A stretch of 41,248 bases of DNA, taken from assembly GCA_905182985.1 (NCBI GenBank), contig CAJJDN010000047.1, forward strand, positions 468,567-509,814, given 5' to 3'. The DNA is from Paramecium sonneborni. Its lineage: Eukaryota; Ciliophora; Oligohymenophorea; Peniculida; Parameciidae. How positions within the stretch are numbered: the first letter of the stretch is position 1; every line of letters starts with the position of its first letter. The notes beneath the pieces were generated by a model. The model did not search any database, was not told where the DNA came from, and worked only from the letters and a program-made list of their open reading frames with translations. The position numbers and the translations under genes are program-made. Positions 11,530 to 24,471 of the stretch are shown piece after piece.

Positions 11530-13054
11530 AAGATTATATAAAATTTCAAAATATGTAAAAGTGCATATGTTGATAAATGCACAAATCATGAAATTGATTA
11601 CCTATCAAAAATATATTTAAATTATTTTAATTACTATTTATACATCATATCATTTTTGTACATGCTAAATAGTAAATGCCAAGGATAAAATCATAAAATT
11701 CATACTTACAAAAATGCTTCCTCATTAAATGATTGCATGAAAATTACAATCAAGATGAATATTATGCTTATGAAATTGAAAATGTTTTAGTGTAGATCCT
11801 CTGTCAATAACTCTGATTAATTTAATTAAGTGTCTCTTGATTATTGTTAATAATTTCCTGAATTTTTTTAAATTTCAGTGTAAGTGAATTCTATGAATAA
11901 AATCAAATTTATGTAAGATACTTATAGGATCAGATTGCTATTATTTAAATAAAACGTAAAAATTTACTATTTGTAAAAATTTAGACGATTGTTGTACTGA
12001 AGTATATTAATATGAATTTGAAATTTGTCCTAATTTATTTCTAAACTTTATTATAAGATATATTCAAAATTAAATAAAACAACTCAGATTGTTGATTTTC
12101 CCAATTAGAAATTAATTTATATTAAGTTTTACCAGAAGATAAAAATTCTGTTAATATTAATAATTTGACAGCATCATGGTAAATGATTAGTGTTTATAAA
12201 AATCCTATCTTTTTTATTATATTAAATTATCTAAAGGAAATTTTATATATATATTGATTATTTCTAGAAATTTTAATATTGAATGAATTCATAATTAAGT
12301 ATAATTTATTTTTATCAAAACTCTTATTAAATTGTTCATTATATTTCATCATGTATTAAATGATTTTAAAGATTAAACATTTTTTTTTATTAAGAAATAA
12401 TTTAATCCACAACACAGCTATAAAGACTTCAAGATGATTTTGTTAATGGACTGATTAAGGCTGTGTAAAATTTAGAATTAGAGTTAGATTGTAAATCATA
12501 TGATAATTCATTTAATATATGTATTTAATTGGAATTTAGTTTGGAGAAATATAAAATATTAGATGAAATAAAAGTATGTAATAATTCTTATTGTGAATTA
12601 TATGGATTTGCTTATCCTATTTGTGATTGCAATGAAATCAATCTCAAAAATTTTGATTTTGTAGACTTTTTAAGTGTATATTGAATAGAATTCTAAAAAT
12701 ACTACGAAAGGTGTGAAGAAATTATTGACATATGCTTTGTAATAATTCTAATAATGTATGTACTTTTATTAATGGGATAGAGCAATCCATTCCTTGACGT
12801 TCTTTTGATGATAAATAATCATGTTTAACTAATGAAGATAGTTTTTGCAGAAAGATGTGTGCATAAAATATTAGATGAGAGTAATTTGAAGCTTTAAGTT
12901 ATGAATTTTATTGAAATCCCTATATAAAATTATGTGAATAAGGAGTTGAAATTATTCTTGACATTAGTTTAGACATAAATATAGGATATTTTATATTATT
13001 GAATCTGATTATTATTTTATCTATTTGTAATTATAATTTATTTTAATAATAATT
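11530..13054 (+). pseudogene. Decayed cysteine-rich surface-protein-like gene
   Basis: No intact gene could be built over 1.5 kb, but the plus strand carries several stretches that look coding in changing frames, broken by TGA codons and frame changes that small introns do not resolve. Examples: DKCTNHEIDYLSK near 11570; LDDCCTEVYQYEFEICPN near 11985; KVCNNSYCELYGFAYPICDC near 12570; RCEEIIDICF near 12710; CNNSNNVCTFINGIEQSIP near 12740; QSCLTNEDSFCRKMCAQNIR near 12820. After an in-frame TGA comes a hydrophobic run (IGYFILLNLIIILSI near 12985), as expected for the C-terminal signal of a GPI-anchored protein. The pattern suggests a degraded extracellular cysteine-rich gene such as a surface antigen relative. 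Alternatives are a gene with many unresolved introns, or a low-quality sequence region. Confidence 0.45.
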
Positions 13055-16000
13055 TCAACCTGTAAATATTCTAGTCATCAAATTACCAGTAATTACTGGA
13101 AATAGCATAACCAACATATATCCAGCAAACATAATACAAATAGCCAATAACAAGTATTTAATTGCTTTTGGTCCTAATAATTAACTCTAATTATAATAAT
13201 GATATCATTACTAGCATTTTAATTGGATTCCAAGTCCATTCTATTCGACCTGTAGGTTCAGGACAAACTGGAGAATGATTAGGTTATGATCTTCCTAAAC
13301 CTACTGGATTCTTCTTCTGAAACTATTCCGACACTATCTCAATAGAAACTACTAGTTTTCCATTCTATTGATTACTCTTATATCCAGCCTTTTCAGTATT
13401 TATTGTTTGAATCACATTCTTCTCATATAATATCCCATTATTTGTTTATTTTATAATAGTATTTTACTTAAGAATTCCATCAGAAGGTGGTTCTGTTTAT
13501 GAATACATCTTTACATTGATTTCATTTTCAAAGGCTCTTCTACATAAATCTGTAATGTCTATTGAACAATCAGAAATGAAATCATCTGAAGTAAATATAT
13601 CCTTATCAAAAATTTAAAATGTTAGAACAGTTTATTATTGCTGAGGTAATTCTATAGGAAACACCATTCTCCAATTAAATGAACCTTTTCCATTGAAACT
13701 ACGAAAATGAGTATCTGTTTTTTATTTCTAATTTTAATCAACAAATCCAATAACATACAAATCTGAGGATCCTTCATCGTCATGTGATGGTACATCTAAC
13801 ACATCCCACACAACACATCTAATCAAATGTTTAACTTTTGGTTTTTATTCAATAAACCATGGATTCTTAAGAATTGATGTTTATTTAGAAGGTATTATTT
13901 CCATAAATAAACGAATTTATCCCTATGAAATTGACGAACTTGGATGTATCAATTGACGAGTTTCTATAGGTATTTGTTTCAATTATCTAAATCTAGATTA
14001 AAAAAATCTTTCTTCAATATCAATTATTGTTTATCCTATCAAATCATCAGGCATAAAGTCATCGTAGTCCCACACTTGAATTATTAATTCAGATGCTCCT
14101 GGTAATTCTGTTGTAATATCATATCTTTTGTAATATTAGGGATTACAATTATCTGTAATTCTATTTGCCACATCATCTATCTATTCCTTACCCAATCTTA
14201 TTTTTAAATAGGGATCAGACATTGAATCTTAATCTTTTGGTGGTAAATTTGAACAATCAATTATATACAATCTAATTGTTACCTAATTTTTAACTACTAA
14301 TTCCTTATCAATTAAGTTTGTATCACTCTTACCAGATGTAAAATCATATTCATTTTTTATCAACTTAAACTCACCTTGAGATTGCAATTTCTCTAAGTCT
14401 TATTGTGATATTACTTCCACCCATCCTTTCAATTTTCCAGTATTCTATTAATTCTTTTGACTCCCAAAATTATTTCAGCCATACTTTCCACTTCCCTCAA
14501 ATTAATGCTTCCTTTTCTCAATTGGAATACATCAAAAACCTTCTATTACATAAATAAAGTATCTTCCAATGCACAGGGTAAGCATAAACGATAGTGAATA
14601 TTTGATTTAACCAATCCTTATTATCCTTTCTGAGAAGAGTTTATTTAAATTTCTACTTAATTTAAAGATTTGTTTTGTATTTTTTAACCTCCTAATTTCA
14701 TTTTCTATAGATACAACTAAGCCTTCTAAATTTAAGTGTCATACCCTAATGGTAAATAGTATTTGATATTAGGTTGATCAACTTCATAAAATATTCCTTC
14801 TTCTTAATTTTTATCATAATCTATATATTTAATAATTTAATCCATATAAATAGCATTATTTTTAAGGATTCCCAATTAAGTTAATAAATTGTTGATATCT
14901 TCATTATGTTATTCTCCTGATGCCATTTATAATAATGCTCCCATCTTGATACCAACTCCTTAATCTAGACTTGGTAAATATATAACATTAGAATCTACTT
15001 ATAGTGTTCCATTAAGAAATCTTCTGGCTATATCTTTTTTTTCCTCAATTTATTTTAAAGTTTTTAATTTCTATAATTTTAGATCAATAGAGAATTATCC
15101 TATAAGTGGTTACATAATTCCTTTNTATCAATTATTGTTTATCCTATCAAATCATCAGGCATAAAGTCATCGTAGTCCCACACTTGAATTATTAATTCAG
15201 ATGCTCCTGGTAATTCTGTTGTAATATCATATCTTTTGTAATATTAGGGATTACAATTATCTGTAATTCTATTTGCCACATCATCTATCTATTCCTTACC
15301 CAATCTTATTTTTAAATAGGGATCAGACATTGAATCTTAATCTTTTGGTGGTAAATTTGAACAATCAATTATATACAATCTAATTGTTACCTAATTTTTA
15401 ACTACTAATTCCTTATCAATTAAGTTTGTATCACTCTTACCAGATGTAAAATCATATTCATTTTTTATCAACTTAAACTCACCTTGAGATTGCAATTTCT
15501 CTAAGTCTTATTGTGATATTACTTCCACCCATCCTTTCAATTTTCCAGTATTCTATTAATTCTTTTGACTCCCAAAATTATTTCAGCCATACTTTCCACT
15601 TCCCTCAAATTAATGCTTCCTTTTCTCAATTGGAATACATCAAAAACCTTCTATTACATAAATAAAGTATCTTCCAATGCACAGGGTAAGCATAAACGAT
15701 AGTGAATATTTGATTTAACCAATCCTTATTATCCTTTCTGAGAAGAGTTTATTTAAATTTCTACTTAATTTAAAGATTTGTTTTGTATTTTTTAACCTCC
15801 TAATTTCATTTTCTATAGATACAACTAAGCCTTCTAAATTTAAGTGTCATACCCTAATGGTAAATAGTATTTGATATTAGGTTGATCAACTTCATAAAAT
15901 ATTCCTTCTTCTTAATTTTTATCATAATCTATATATTTAATAATTTAATCCATATAAATAGCATTATTTTTAAGGATTCCCAATTAAGTTAATAAATTGT

Positions 16001-18597
16001 TGATATCTTCATTATGTTATTCTCCTGATGCCATTTATAATAATGCTCCCATCTTGATACCAACTCCTTAATCTAGACTTGGTAAATATATAACATTAGA
16101 ATCTACTTATAGTGTTCCATTAAGAAATCTTCTGGCTATATCTTTTTTTTCCTCAATTTATTTTAAAGTTTTTAATTTCTATAATTTTAGATCAATAGAG
16201 AATTATCCTATAAGTGGTTACATAATTCCTTTAAGTATATAATCATGAACACTTCCAATTAATTTGGGAATGAAAGCATCATCTTCAGGAAGATTGATTT
16301 CTAAGCAGATGATTGAAGTAATATTAGGATTGGATCCTGCCTCTTTAGGTTGCGTAATGATTTCATTGGAATTGCTGAATGAAAATGGTTCATCTTTGGC
16401 TCTAATAGATTGTACATTAAATTTAACAAATGCTTTAGTGATAGGTAAAGGTCCAAATGATTTAAGATTACGTAAACCTAATAATTTAATTTTGATAAAG
16501 TATTTAATTCTAGGAGGACTAATTTGATTAGGTATTTTAACAGAAATATTATCAATATAATTACATGAGAGTAAAACTTATCCTGCTTTATTTCCATATA
16601 AATAAACATCTATCCATTATGGTTTGGTAATATGAGATTAATTTTTAGTAATAAATCCTTATTTTAATCCTTTTTGATAGTCTATAGTTAATTATCCCAT
16701 GAAATCTCTGCTAACTTTATCTTCATCAAATATTTTAAGTATAATAGGAGGGAATGAATCATTTTCAAATTTATAGACAGGCATCTTTAATTAAGTATTC
16801 CAAATTGGAGCAGTAGTGTCATTAATGAGAAGAGTAGTTTATTTTGAATCATAAAAGAGAATATCAACAACAGGATCAGCTAAACCATCCATATCTGTAG
16901 GTGCTAAATCATGAGCTTAAAATAAATTAACATAAAGAAAACTATTAACATCTTTTTATGGCTTTGTAATAGGTTACATTTTAATTTATCCACCTGTTGG
17001 TTAAATTAGAAATTTAATTTTAACAATTCCAGGATGATCCATAGGAGTATTTTTAAGTGATTTATCTGGAATAAGTGTAACCGTAAAATGATGTCCATCT
17101 GGATGGTTATCAGTTGAATTTAAATTATATGATTTATATCTCTTAAAACAAATGGGTTCATCTCCATCCATTAAATAAATAAAGACATCTGGTAATTCTG
17201 AGATTTCTTGAGTGGGAAATTTAACATTATCAATTGTTAAATATTCGTAATATTCAATAACTCCATCTTTGGCTTTTTCAGTGTTTGTTTTACATTCATA
17301 TTCACCCCATTATATTTTAATTGAATAGGAATCATCATCTCTTGGTAGATTAAGTGCAAAATACACCATACATTAAAACGACCATTAATAAGTAGAATCT
17401 TAGCGTATTTTTCCTAAAGTTTGTTAATCATTTATTTTATGTTTATCTTTTTTAGGTTATTCAGAGTCAATCAATTCCATAGATAATAATATTCTACCTG
17501 CATAACATGTTCCTAAATCAGGATGACTACATAAATAAATTCTCTATTATGAATCTGCATCTATATTTGCTCCATAAATGTGAAACCATTTTGGTTCTAA
17601 AAACTTTAAATTAAAAAAAATAATTTTTACTTAACCATTTAAAATATCTGAAATTCTAAATAATTGACAACCTGCTATTTCATCTTTTCCACCCATATCA
17701 TAATCAAATAATCTCATTATTAAATATTCGCTTTAACATGGAGTCATTACTGGTAACTTATTATTTATTTTAATAACATATTTACAAATAGATTTAATTC
17801 CCATCTTGGAGAATTGCTATCTTTTACTAAATCTGTTTGAATTTCCTAACCTCCAATTTCAAAAAGTAAATATGGATCAATCGATCCTAACATTGAATCC
17901 ATTTTCATTAAATTTGTACCTCTACCTAAAGATATTTTTAATTATTTTCCTTTTGTTTATAAATGAGGTGGTAATAATAATTCTCCATCTACAAAAAGAT
18001 TATTTTTTGACTCTTCTATTTTACCTCTCTCTTTTATTTCATTGTCCATTAATAAAGTTGTTTGTTTAACTTAATCATTAACTATGTTTATACTAATCTT
18101 CAAATATCCAGTTATTTTATTAAAATCTTTCTCTGGATTTATTAATCCCTATTAAAATAGTCAAGATATCTTCATACCAACCATTTATGTAATAATACAT
18201 GATTATCTGTCATATATATTGTTGAGAAATCTAATTCATATATTCCAACTACTGCATTTCTTCCAAATACTTTATGATTTAATACTGAAATTTTCACATG
18301 CTAAGATTAAATTTGTAAACCATTAAAAAAAGATTTTTTGAAATAGAAATGTTCATTCCAAACTAAAGTACTATTTGATCCAGTTCCCTTTTTTTAGGAA
18401 CTGAATTTCTTTTAATCCATAGTTTCAATTAGAATCAATGGATCTATTGTACTCTCATTATCATTTGGATTTTAAAGTGCTCTTGTTTATTACAACAAAA
18501 TATGCACTAAATACTCTCCTGGTTTAAATTATAAACTCTCTTATTAGGCAAGAGGCTCAAGTTCTTCTTATTATAATAATTATTTTTTATCTGCCAT
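13055..18597 (-). CDS. Ferlin: multi-C2, tail-anchored membrane-fusion protein
   Basis: Start ATG at 18597 (MADKKQLLQQEE), stop TGA at 13055. The interval contains an assembly duplication (14018-15124 equals 15126-16232). Counting it once and removing introns 18149-18177 (29 nt), 17757-17785 (29 nt, ends AAG) and 13187-13211 (25 nt) leaves 4352 nt, one short of 1451 codons, so the mature protein is about 1450 aa. C2 domains visible in order include an N-terminal one (LVHILLQQTRAL...FGRNAVVGIYELDFS), a second (LKISLGRGTNLMKMDSMLG), and later ones near NLFQAHDLAPTDMDGLADPV, KIKLLGLRNLKSFGPL and RLYIIDCSNLPPKDQDSMSD. The last contains the ferlin signature DTHFRSFNGKGSFNWRMVFP. A single C-terminal membrane span follows (YLLLAICIMFAGYMLVMLF). 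Ferlins drive calcium-triggered membrane fusion and repair. One frame break near 14441-14455 (see findings). It lies 19 bp downstream of the lipase on the same strand. Confidence 0.92.
14018..15124. repeat. Contig-end overlap, copy 1 (equals 15126-16232)
   Basis: 1107 bp that I read as identical to 15126-16232, separated from it by the single N at 15125. Both copies carry the same ferlin coding region. The left contig ends at 15124 and the right contig starts at 15126 with the sequence found at 14018. This is an unmerged contig overlap, not a gene duplication: joining 15126 directly to 14017 gives continuous ferlin. Confidence 0.95.
15125..15125. other. Assembly gap (single N) inside ferlin
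   Basis: One ambiguous base marking a scaffold join. The flanks are direct repeats of 1107 bp, so the join has a negative true gap size. Confidence 0.95.
15126..16232. repeat. Contig-start overlap, copy 2 (equals 14018-15124)
   Basis: Second copy of the overlap. This copy continues without a break into the upstream part of ferlin (16233-18597), so this contig supplies the N-terminal two thirds of the protein. Confidence 0.95.
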
Positions 18598-18616
18598 ACA
18601 AATTATTAATATTTAA

Positions 18617-19584
18617 TCAAATTTCAATTTCTTCTGTGAATTCCTCTGTGCATGAACCACTAACATTAAAATAGCTAGTATGATCAGCAGCAGAATCACC
18701 AATGATTGAGTTTGCACAAGTTGGATCTTCGTCTATTCCACTAGAACAAATCTATAATTCATTCTAATACATATTTACCTTATATGATTTATTATCATGA
18801 GCATACCAAACTTCTTAAGGAGGATGTTTATATGAAAATGAAGAAGGTGGTTAATGAATTACCATATCTCTATAGTGTGTCACTCTCCAATGTTCTGTTG
18901 CTGCTACATAACTAGTAAACCAAACTGAAAATTCATGAGTTCCAATACGAGGTGCTCCATATGTGAAAAAATAATCAATATTATATCCTAATTTCTTTAA
19001 ATCAACTGCAGCTAAATAAGCCACTGCTCCACCTAAAGAATGTCCTGTAATCAATAGTTTTGAACTTGGATATTTCTCTTTCAAATGTTTTGCTGCAGCT
19101 AATACTTCTGCTGATACGTCATCATAAGTTTCCCAAAATCCTAAATGAACTTTGCAATTTTTGCAATCTCCGAAATCATGTTTAAAGAACTTGATGTTGT
19201 TATACCAGTTGATAAAGTCCTAGGTACCTTAAATGATATTATAAGATTTAATACTTCTATAAACAACAACAACCAAATTCTCCTTTTTGTTGTATCCAAC
19301 ATAGGCTTAAGCATGGTGATCAGATTTGTAGAATGACTTCACTTCAACCATATCTGGATGATGTTCACAAAATGACCCACAATTCCAATTTGTGATACTC
19401 TATAATGAATAATCTTCAATTTTACCTTCAAACTACATTTAGCTACTTAAGTGTAATAGAAGAAGCTCTCAGATTGAGAGTGTTAATAATTCTATTATAA
19501 ACCCATTAATCTCTCGACTCTCTCCTCAACACTTCCATTGACAGCTGTCAATAAAATACAAAGTGCTATTATTGAATACGTCAT
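18617..19584 (-). CDS. Secreted class-3 (Rhizomucor-type) lipase
   Basis: 313 aa from ATG 19584 to TGA 18617, one 26-nt intron at 19400-19425. The N-terminus MTYSIIALCILLTAVNG is a clear signal peptide. The catalytic serine lies in GHSLGGA, followed by YGAPRIGTHEF. The catalytic Asp is in the THYRDMVIHQPP block and the His in ADHTSYF, preceded by a Cys pair (QICSS and DPTCANSI) matching the disulfide region of fungal lipases. Family members hydrolyse triacylglycerols; in a bacterivorous ciliate this is likely a lysosomal or secreted digestive enzyme. Complete and apparently active. It is divergent from the AGC kinase, with 194 bp between the starts that must hold both promoters. Confidence 0.93.
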
Positions 19585-19778
19585 TTATTTAATGATAATA
19601 TTAATTGATAATTACTTTTAAAAAGTCTTTAAATATCATACCAAATATATAGATTATATTTATTGAATTTAAGATTTTATAAATGACGAGTTAATGATTA
19701 TAATAATTAATGGGAAATTAATGCCAAGGCAGAGATGAAGAAAAAACTTAAAAATCCAATAAAGCTTTAACGTAAACC

Positions 19779-20796
<1,018 letters not shown>

Positions 20797-21264
20797 TTGC
20801 AGATGATATATTAATTCATTTATGTATTGATATCTAACTTATAAATATCTTCATATTTTAATATAATAGTAGATGATTTATAAAACAATATCTTTATAAT
20901 TAACTTTCTATTTCTTAATGAATGCCTTGTGTTAATTAAATTTAACATAAGCAATCATTAATTTATATATTTGAAGCCAAACTTGACAAGTTTAGTTAGT
21001 TTCACAAATTAAAGAAGCAATAAGTAGAAACTAATCTTGTTTTAATTTTTATACACAATATTAAATATAATAAGGGAAACAAGATTTTAATATTAGACCA
21101 AACAATTAACAATAAAATAGACACTAATTTACAAGAAAAAAAAGTGTCAGAATATAATACAACATTTTGATTCATTACTAATTTATGGTATAATTTTTTT
21201 AATCTTAATTCTTTTACTCATCATTTGCTTTACAGTATTCTAATTAACATTTTATTATAGAATT
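20797..21264. other. Intergenic region, nothing recognised
   Basis: About 470 bp of AT-rich sequence between the convergent ends of the AGC kinase and the small minus-strand gene. No long frame with the ciliate code, no obvious repeat and no RNA gene that I can see. Confidence 0.6.
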
Positions 21265-21640
21265 TCACATTCTGGATCTGATGAATGACTTTTTATTTAT
21301 ATTTTAGTTGTCGTTAAATTGTTATTGACAGGTTTTTATATATAAAAGTGGCTTAAAGGTAATTTTATGATTTCCACCTTTTACAATTTTCTTCCCATCT
21401 GAATCAATTAGAGTTTCTGTTAGCCCTTCATCTTTCTTAGAACATTTCAAAATAGATTTAGCAGTATAAGATGTTCTATTTGAATCGGTAAGCTATGGTG
21501 CTTCTGCTTATGGTATTTTAATTTAATTATGTAAATAAAAATCTTATATAAAAACTTAAACTACTAGTGATAGAAGTTTCAAATTTTTATGATTTAAAAA
21601 TTAAATTTATATGAATAAACTCTCCTTTGTTCGTTGTTTT
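21265..21640 (-). CDS. Small hypothetical protein with PP1-docking-like motif (5' end uncertain)
   Basis: A minus-strand frame open from about 21640 to the TGA at 21265. The convincing part is the C-terminal ~80 residues, including PQAEAPQLTDSNRTSYTAKS, ILKCSKKDEGLTETLIDSDG and KKIVKGGNHKITFKP. The upstream part is less convincing and I found no in-frame ATG without extra introns, so the start is unresolved and the first exon may lie up to about 21795. The KITF tetrapeptide in a basic context matches the RVxF-type docking motif of protein phosphatase 1 partners; this is a short motif and could be chance. It is transcribed away from the copine gene. Confidence 0.45.
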
Positions 21641-21935
21641 CTAAATCAAAATAAATATATTTCAAAGATTAATTACATAAATATAAACTTAAATAAGTAT
21701 AATTTAATCTTTATATTTCTAGAATTTTTCTGAACTAAAATACTTTAAAGACAAATTTTAGTTTTCCACTATTTATTATTATCACATATCCAACCATACA
21801 AATCAAGTTGATTAAATATATCAAAACATCAAGAAATGAAAAAAATCAAATAAATATACATTATTAGTTTCAATTTATAAATTAAATAAATTAAGAAAAG
21901 GCTTTATTAAAGGTTTATTTAAAAAGTATTTCTAG

Positions 21936-24454
21936 ATGGGCTCAGGTTAAAGTAAAACTAAGAAGAAAGCTGCCTAACTAAAATAACCAAAAACTCAAAG
22001 TAATCATAGAATTCTAAACATTTTTTAGATGAAGAATTAAAAAGGTAACCCCAATATGAGGATGATGTTATTGATGCTGCAAATTTGGCAATAGCTATAT
22101 AAAAAGAAGATCTTACTTAAAATATAGAATTATTTGTTCATTGTGAAGGTTTGCCTAAAATGGATGCATTCTCTTTAACAGATCCAGTTGTTGTTGCATA
22201 TTATGAAAAGGAGTATGTAATCATCTTTATGATTTATAGTAATAAATGGACTTACATAGACAGGACAGAGATAATTCCTGAATGTCTCAATCCAAAATTT
22301 GTTAAGACATTCATAGTTAATTATATTTTCGAAAAATAACAAAAGTTAAGATTTGAAATTTATGATATTGATGATTTTGATGCCATAGATAATTTAGAAA
22401 GATAAGAATTTATTGGTTTTGTTGAATGTGAAATTAGAGATATTGTTTGTGCTCCAACTTATTCAATTCAAAGAACTATCATTAATAGAAAGTCAAATAG
22501 AAAAAGAAATGGAATGTTGCATATCAGAGGAGCAGAATACGATATGGGTGGAAATACAATTCTATTTTAAATTGGATGTTAGTAATTTACAACAAAAGCT
22601 GAAGTTTTGTTAAGGATGTCCTATTACACTGACAATAAAGATTGGATGCCCATACATGCAACAGAGCCAATAAAATATTAAAAAAAATAAACTGTATAAT
22701 TCAACGATTTTTATTTGCCACTGAGTAAATTTGGAAATAATGAATAAGCCTAAATTAAATTGGAAATCGAAGAATATAATAAAACTAAAGGAACTACTTA
22801 ATTAGGAGAATGTGAAACAACTTTATAATAACTAATGGAAAACTCTGGTAAAACTTTGAGAATGACAAAAAATGGTTTAATAGTAGGATAATTAAAACTA
22901 ATACAAGTGAAGTTACATTTTAGATTCAGTTTTTTGAATTATATTTATTCAGGTGCAAAGATCTAAGTTATTGTTGCATTAGATTTCACAAATTCAAATC
23001 ATTTGTCAAGTGAAGAAGGAGGACCAGCAGAATTGCAAACATCGAGCGATTATATAGGTGCATTGAAACAGATATTAGGAATTCTATAATATTATAATAA
23101 TGAAAATAGATATCCAGTATATGGTTTTGGAGCTAAATTACCTCCATATTATAACGTAGTGAGTCATTGTTTTGCATGCACAGGCAACATATTTGATCCA
23201 TATGTATATGGAGAGGTTGATGAGATTATCAATTTATATAAAGAAATCTTGTAAGGTGTTGTATTGCATGGGCCAACAGTATTTTCTTAAATTATTTCTT
23301 AAGCAATAGAATTTGCAGCTAATGAAAAAGTAGATTAAAATAAGTAATTAAACTAACTTATATTTTAGCTAAAAATATTTCATTCTTTTAATTTTAACAG
23401 ATGGATCTATTAATGATATGCAATCAACAATTGAATAAATCTATAGAGCTTAAGAATATCCATTATCAATCATTATTGTAGGGATTGGCAAAGAGGATTT
23501 TTAAAATATGAGAATTTTAGATGGAGATGATTAATTACATTTAGTAAGAAGTGTATTCTTATTTAGTTACATTCAAAAATACACAATGATAATGTTAAAA
23601 GAGATTTGGTACAATTTGTTGAATTTAATTCTGTTAGAGATAATTAAGATAAATTAGCTAAAGAAACTTTAGCAGAAATTCCTAGATAATTTTTGGAATA
23701 TATGGAAAAAAATAAAATATATCCAGCCAAAGGAAAAAAATATACAAAATCAGCTACAAATGATTTTATTCATGGTAAAATTGATGAAATGAAAAAATTA
23801 AAAAAAAAAGAAGTTGTTATAAGCGGTAAAATTCCTTAATTTTTGATTCAATAAAAAGAAGAATTCATTAAATAATTAGTTCAGCTGGGGTATGATAGAT
23901 AAGCAGTTACAAATGTAATTAATAATGATGGAGTACCTTGCAAAGATGTTAATCTAGTGATAGAAATTTTAAGTTAAAAATAAAAATAAATGTAAATTTT
24001 ACATACAAGAGATGGACATTTTTTGAGTAACAGAAGTGAGATGGCCCAAAAATTATTGGCTAATGTTTCATCTTCAAATTCAAAAATTACACATAGAGTT
24101 TTTTGCATCAGATAAAGAAATAAATTAGATGAACTTATGCAATTAAAAAAGTAAGAATCTAAAATTACAGCAACTAATTTTCTATTCAAATTAACAGAAT
24201 AATCAAAACCAAAATTAAAACCTATAGTAGAATAGAAAAAACTTCTAATAGAGTCATAAAATAATTATGAAACTACTAAAATAGGATAATCAAAAGAAAA
24301 TTTATGTCTGAATTGTGAATAGAATAAAATTGAACTTGTTTTTATTCCTTGTGGACATGCTTGCTCATGTTTATAATGTTATAGAAATTTATAATACTGC
24401 ATTAGTTGTAAATAAAAAGTTTAAATGTTTGCATAAATAGACTATAAATCATGA
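21936..24454 (+). CDS. Copine with C-terminal UBA-like and RING domains
   Basis: 804 aa with introns 22000-22028 (29 nt), 22213-22239 (27), 23344-23368 (25) and 23544-23566 (23); exons give exactly 805 codons. The N-terminus MGSGQSK is a likely myristoylation site. Order: C2A (FVHCEGLPKMDAFSLTDPVV), C2B (to about residue 310), copine von Willebrand A domain with MIDAS start VIVALDFTNSN, PVYGFGAKLPP and ILLILTDGSINDM, then residues VKRDLVQFVEF. A further ~250 residues follow, not present in animal copines: a UBA-like helical block (LVQLGYDRQAVTNVINNDG) and a C-terminal C3HC4 RING (CLNCEQ, FIPCGHACSC, CYRNLQYCISC). Copines bind membranes in response to calcium; plant RGLG proteins join a copine-type vWA to a RING, so this may be a calcium-regulated E3 ligase. 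The 3' end is 17 bp from the convergent kinase. Confidence 0.93.
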
Positions 24455-24471
24455 TATTTTAAATTATATAT

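Noticed and set aside
14600..14720. Ferlin as two separate genes or a real internal duplication of C2 domains
   Set aside because: The repeated 1.1 kb appears identical at DNA level, including the frame break; diverged C2 duplicates would not be.
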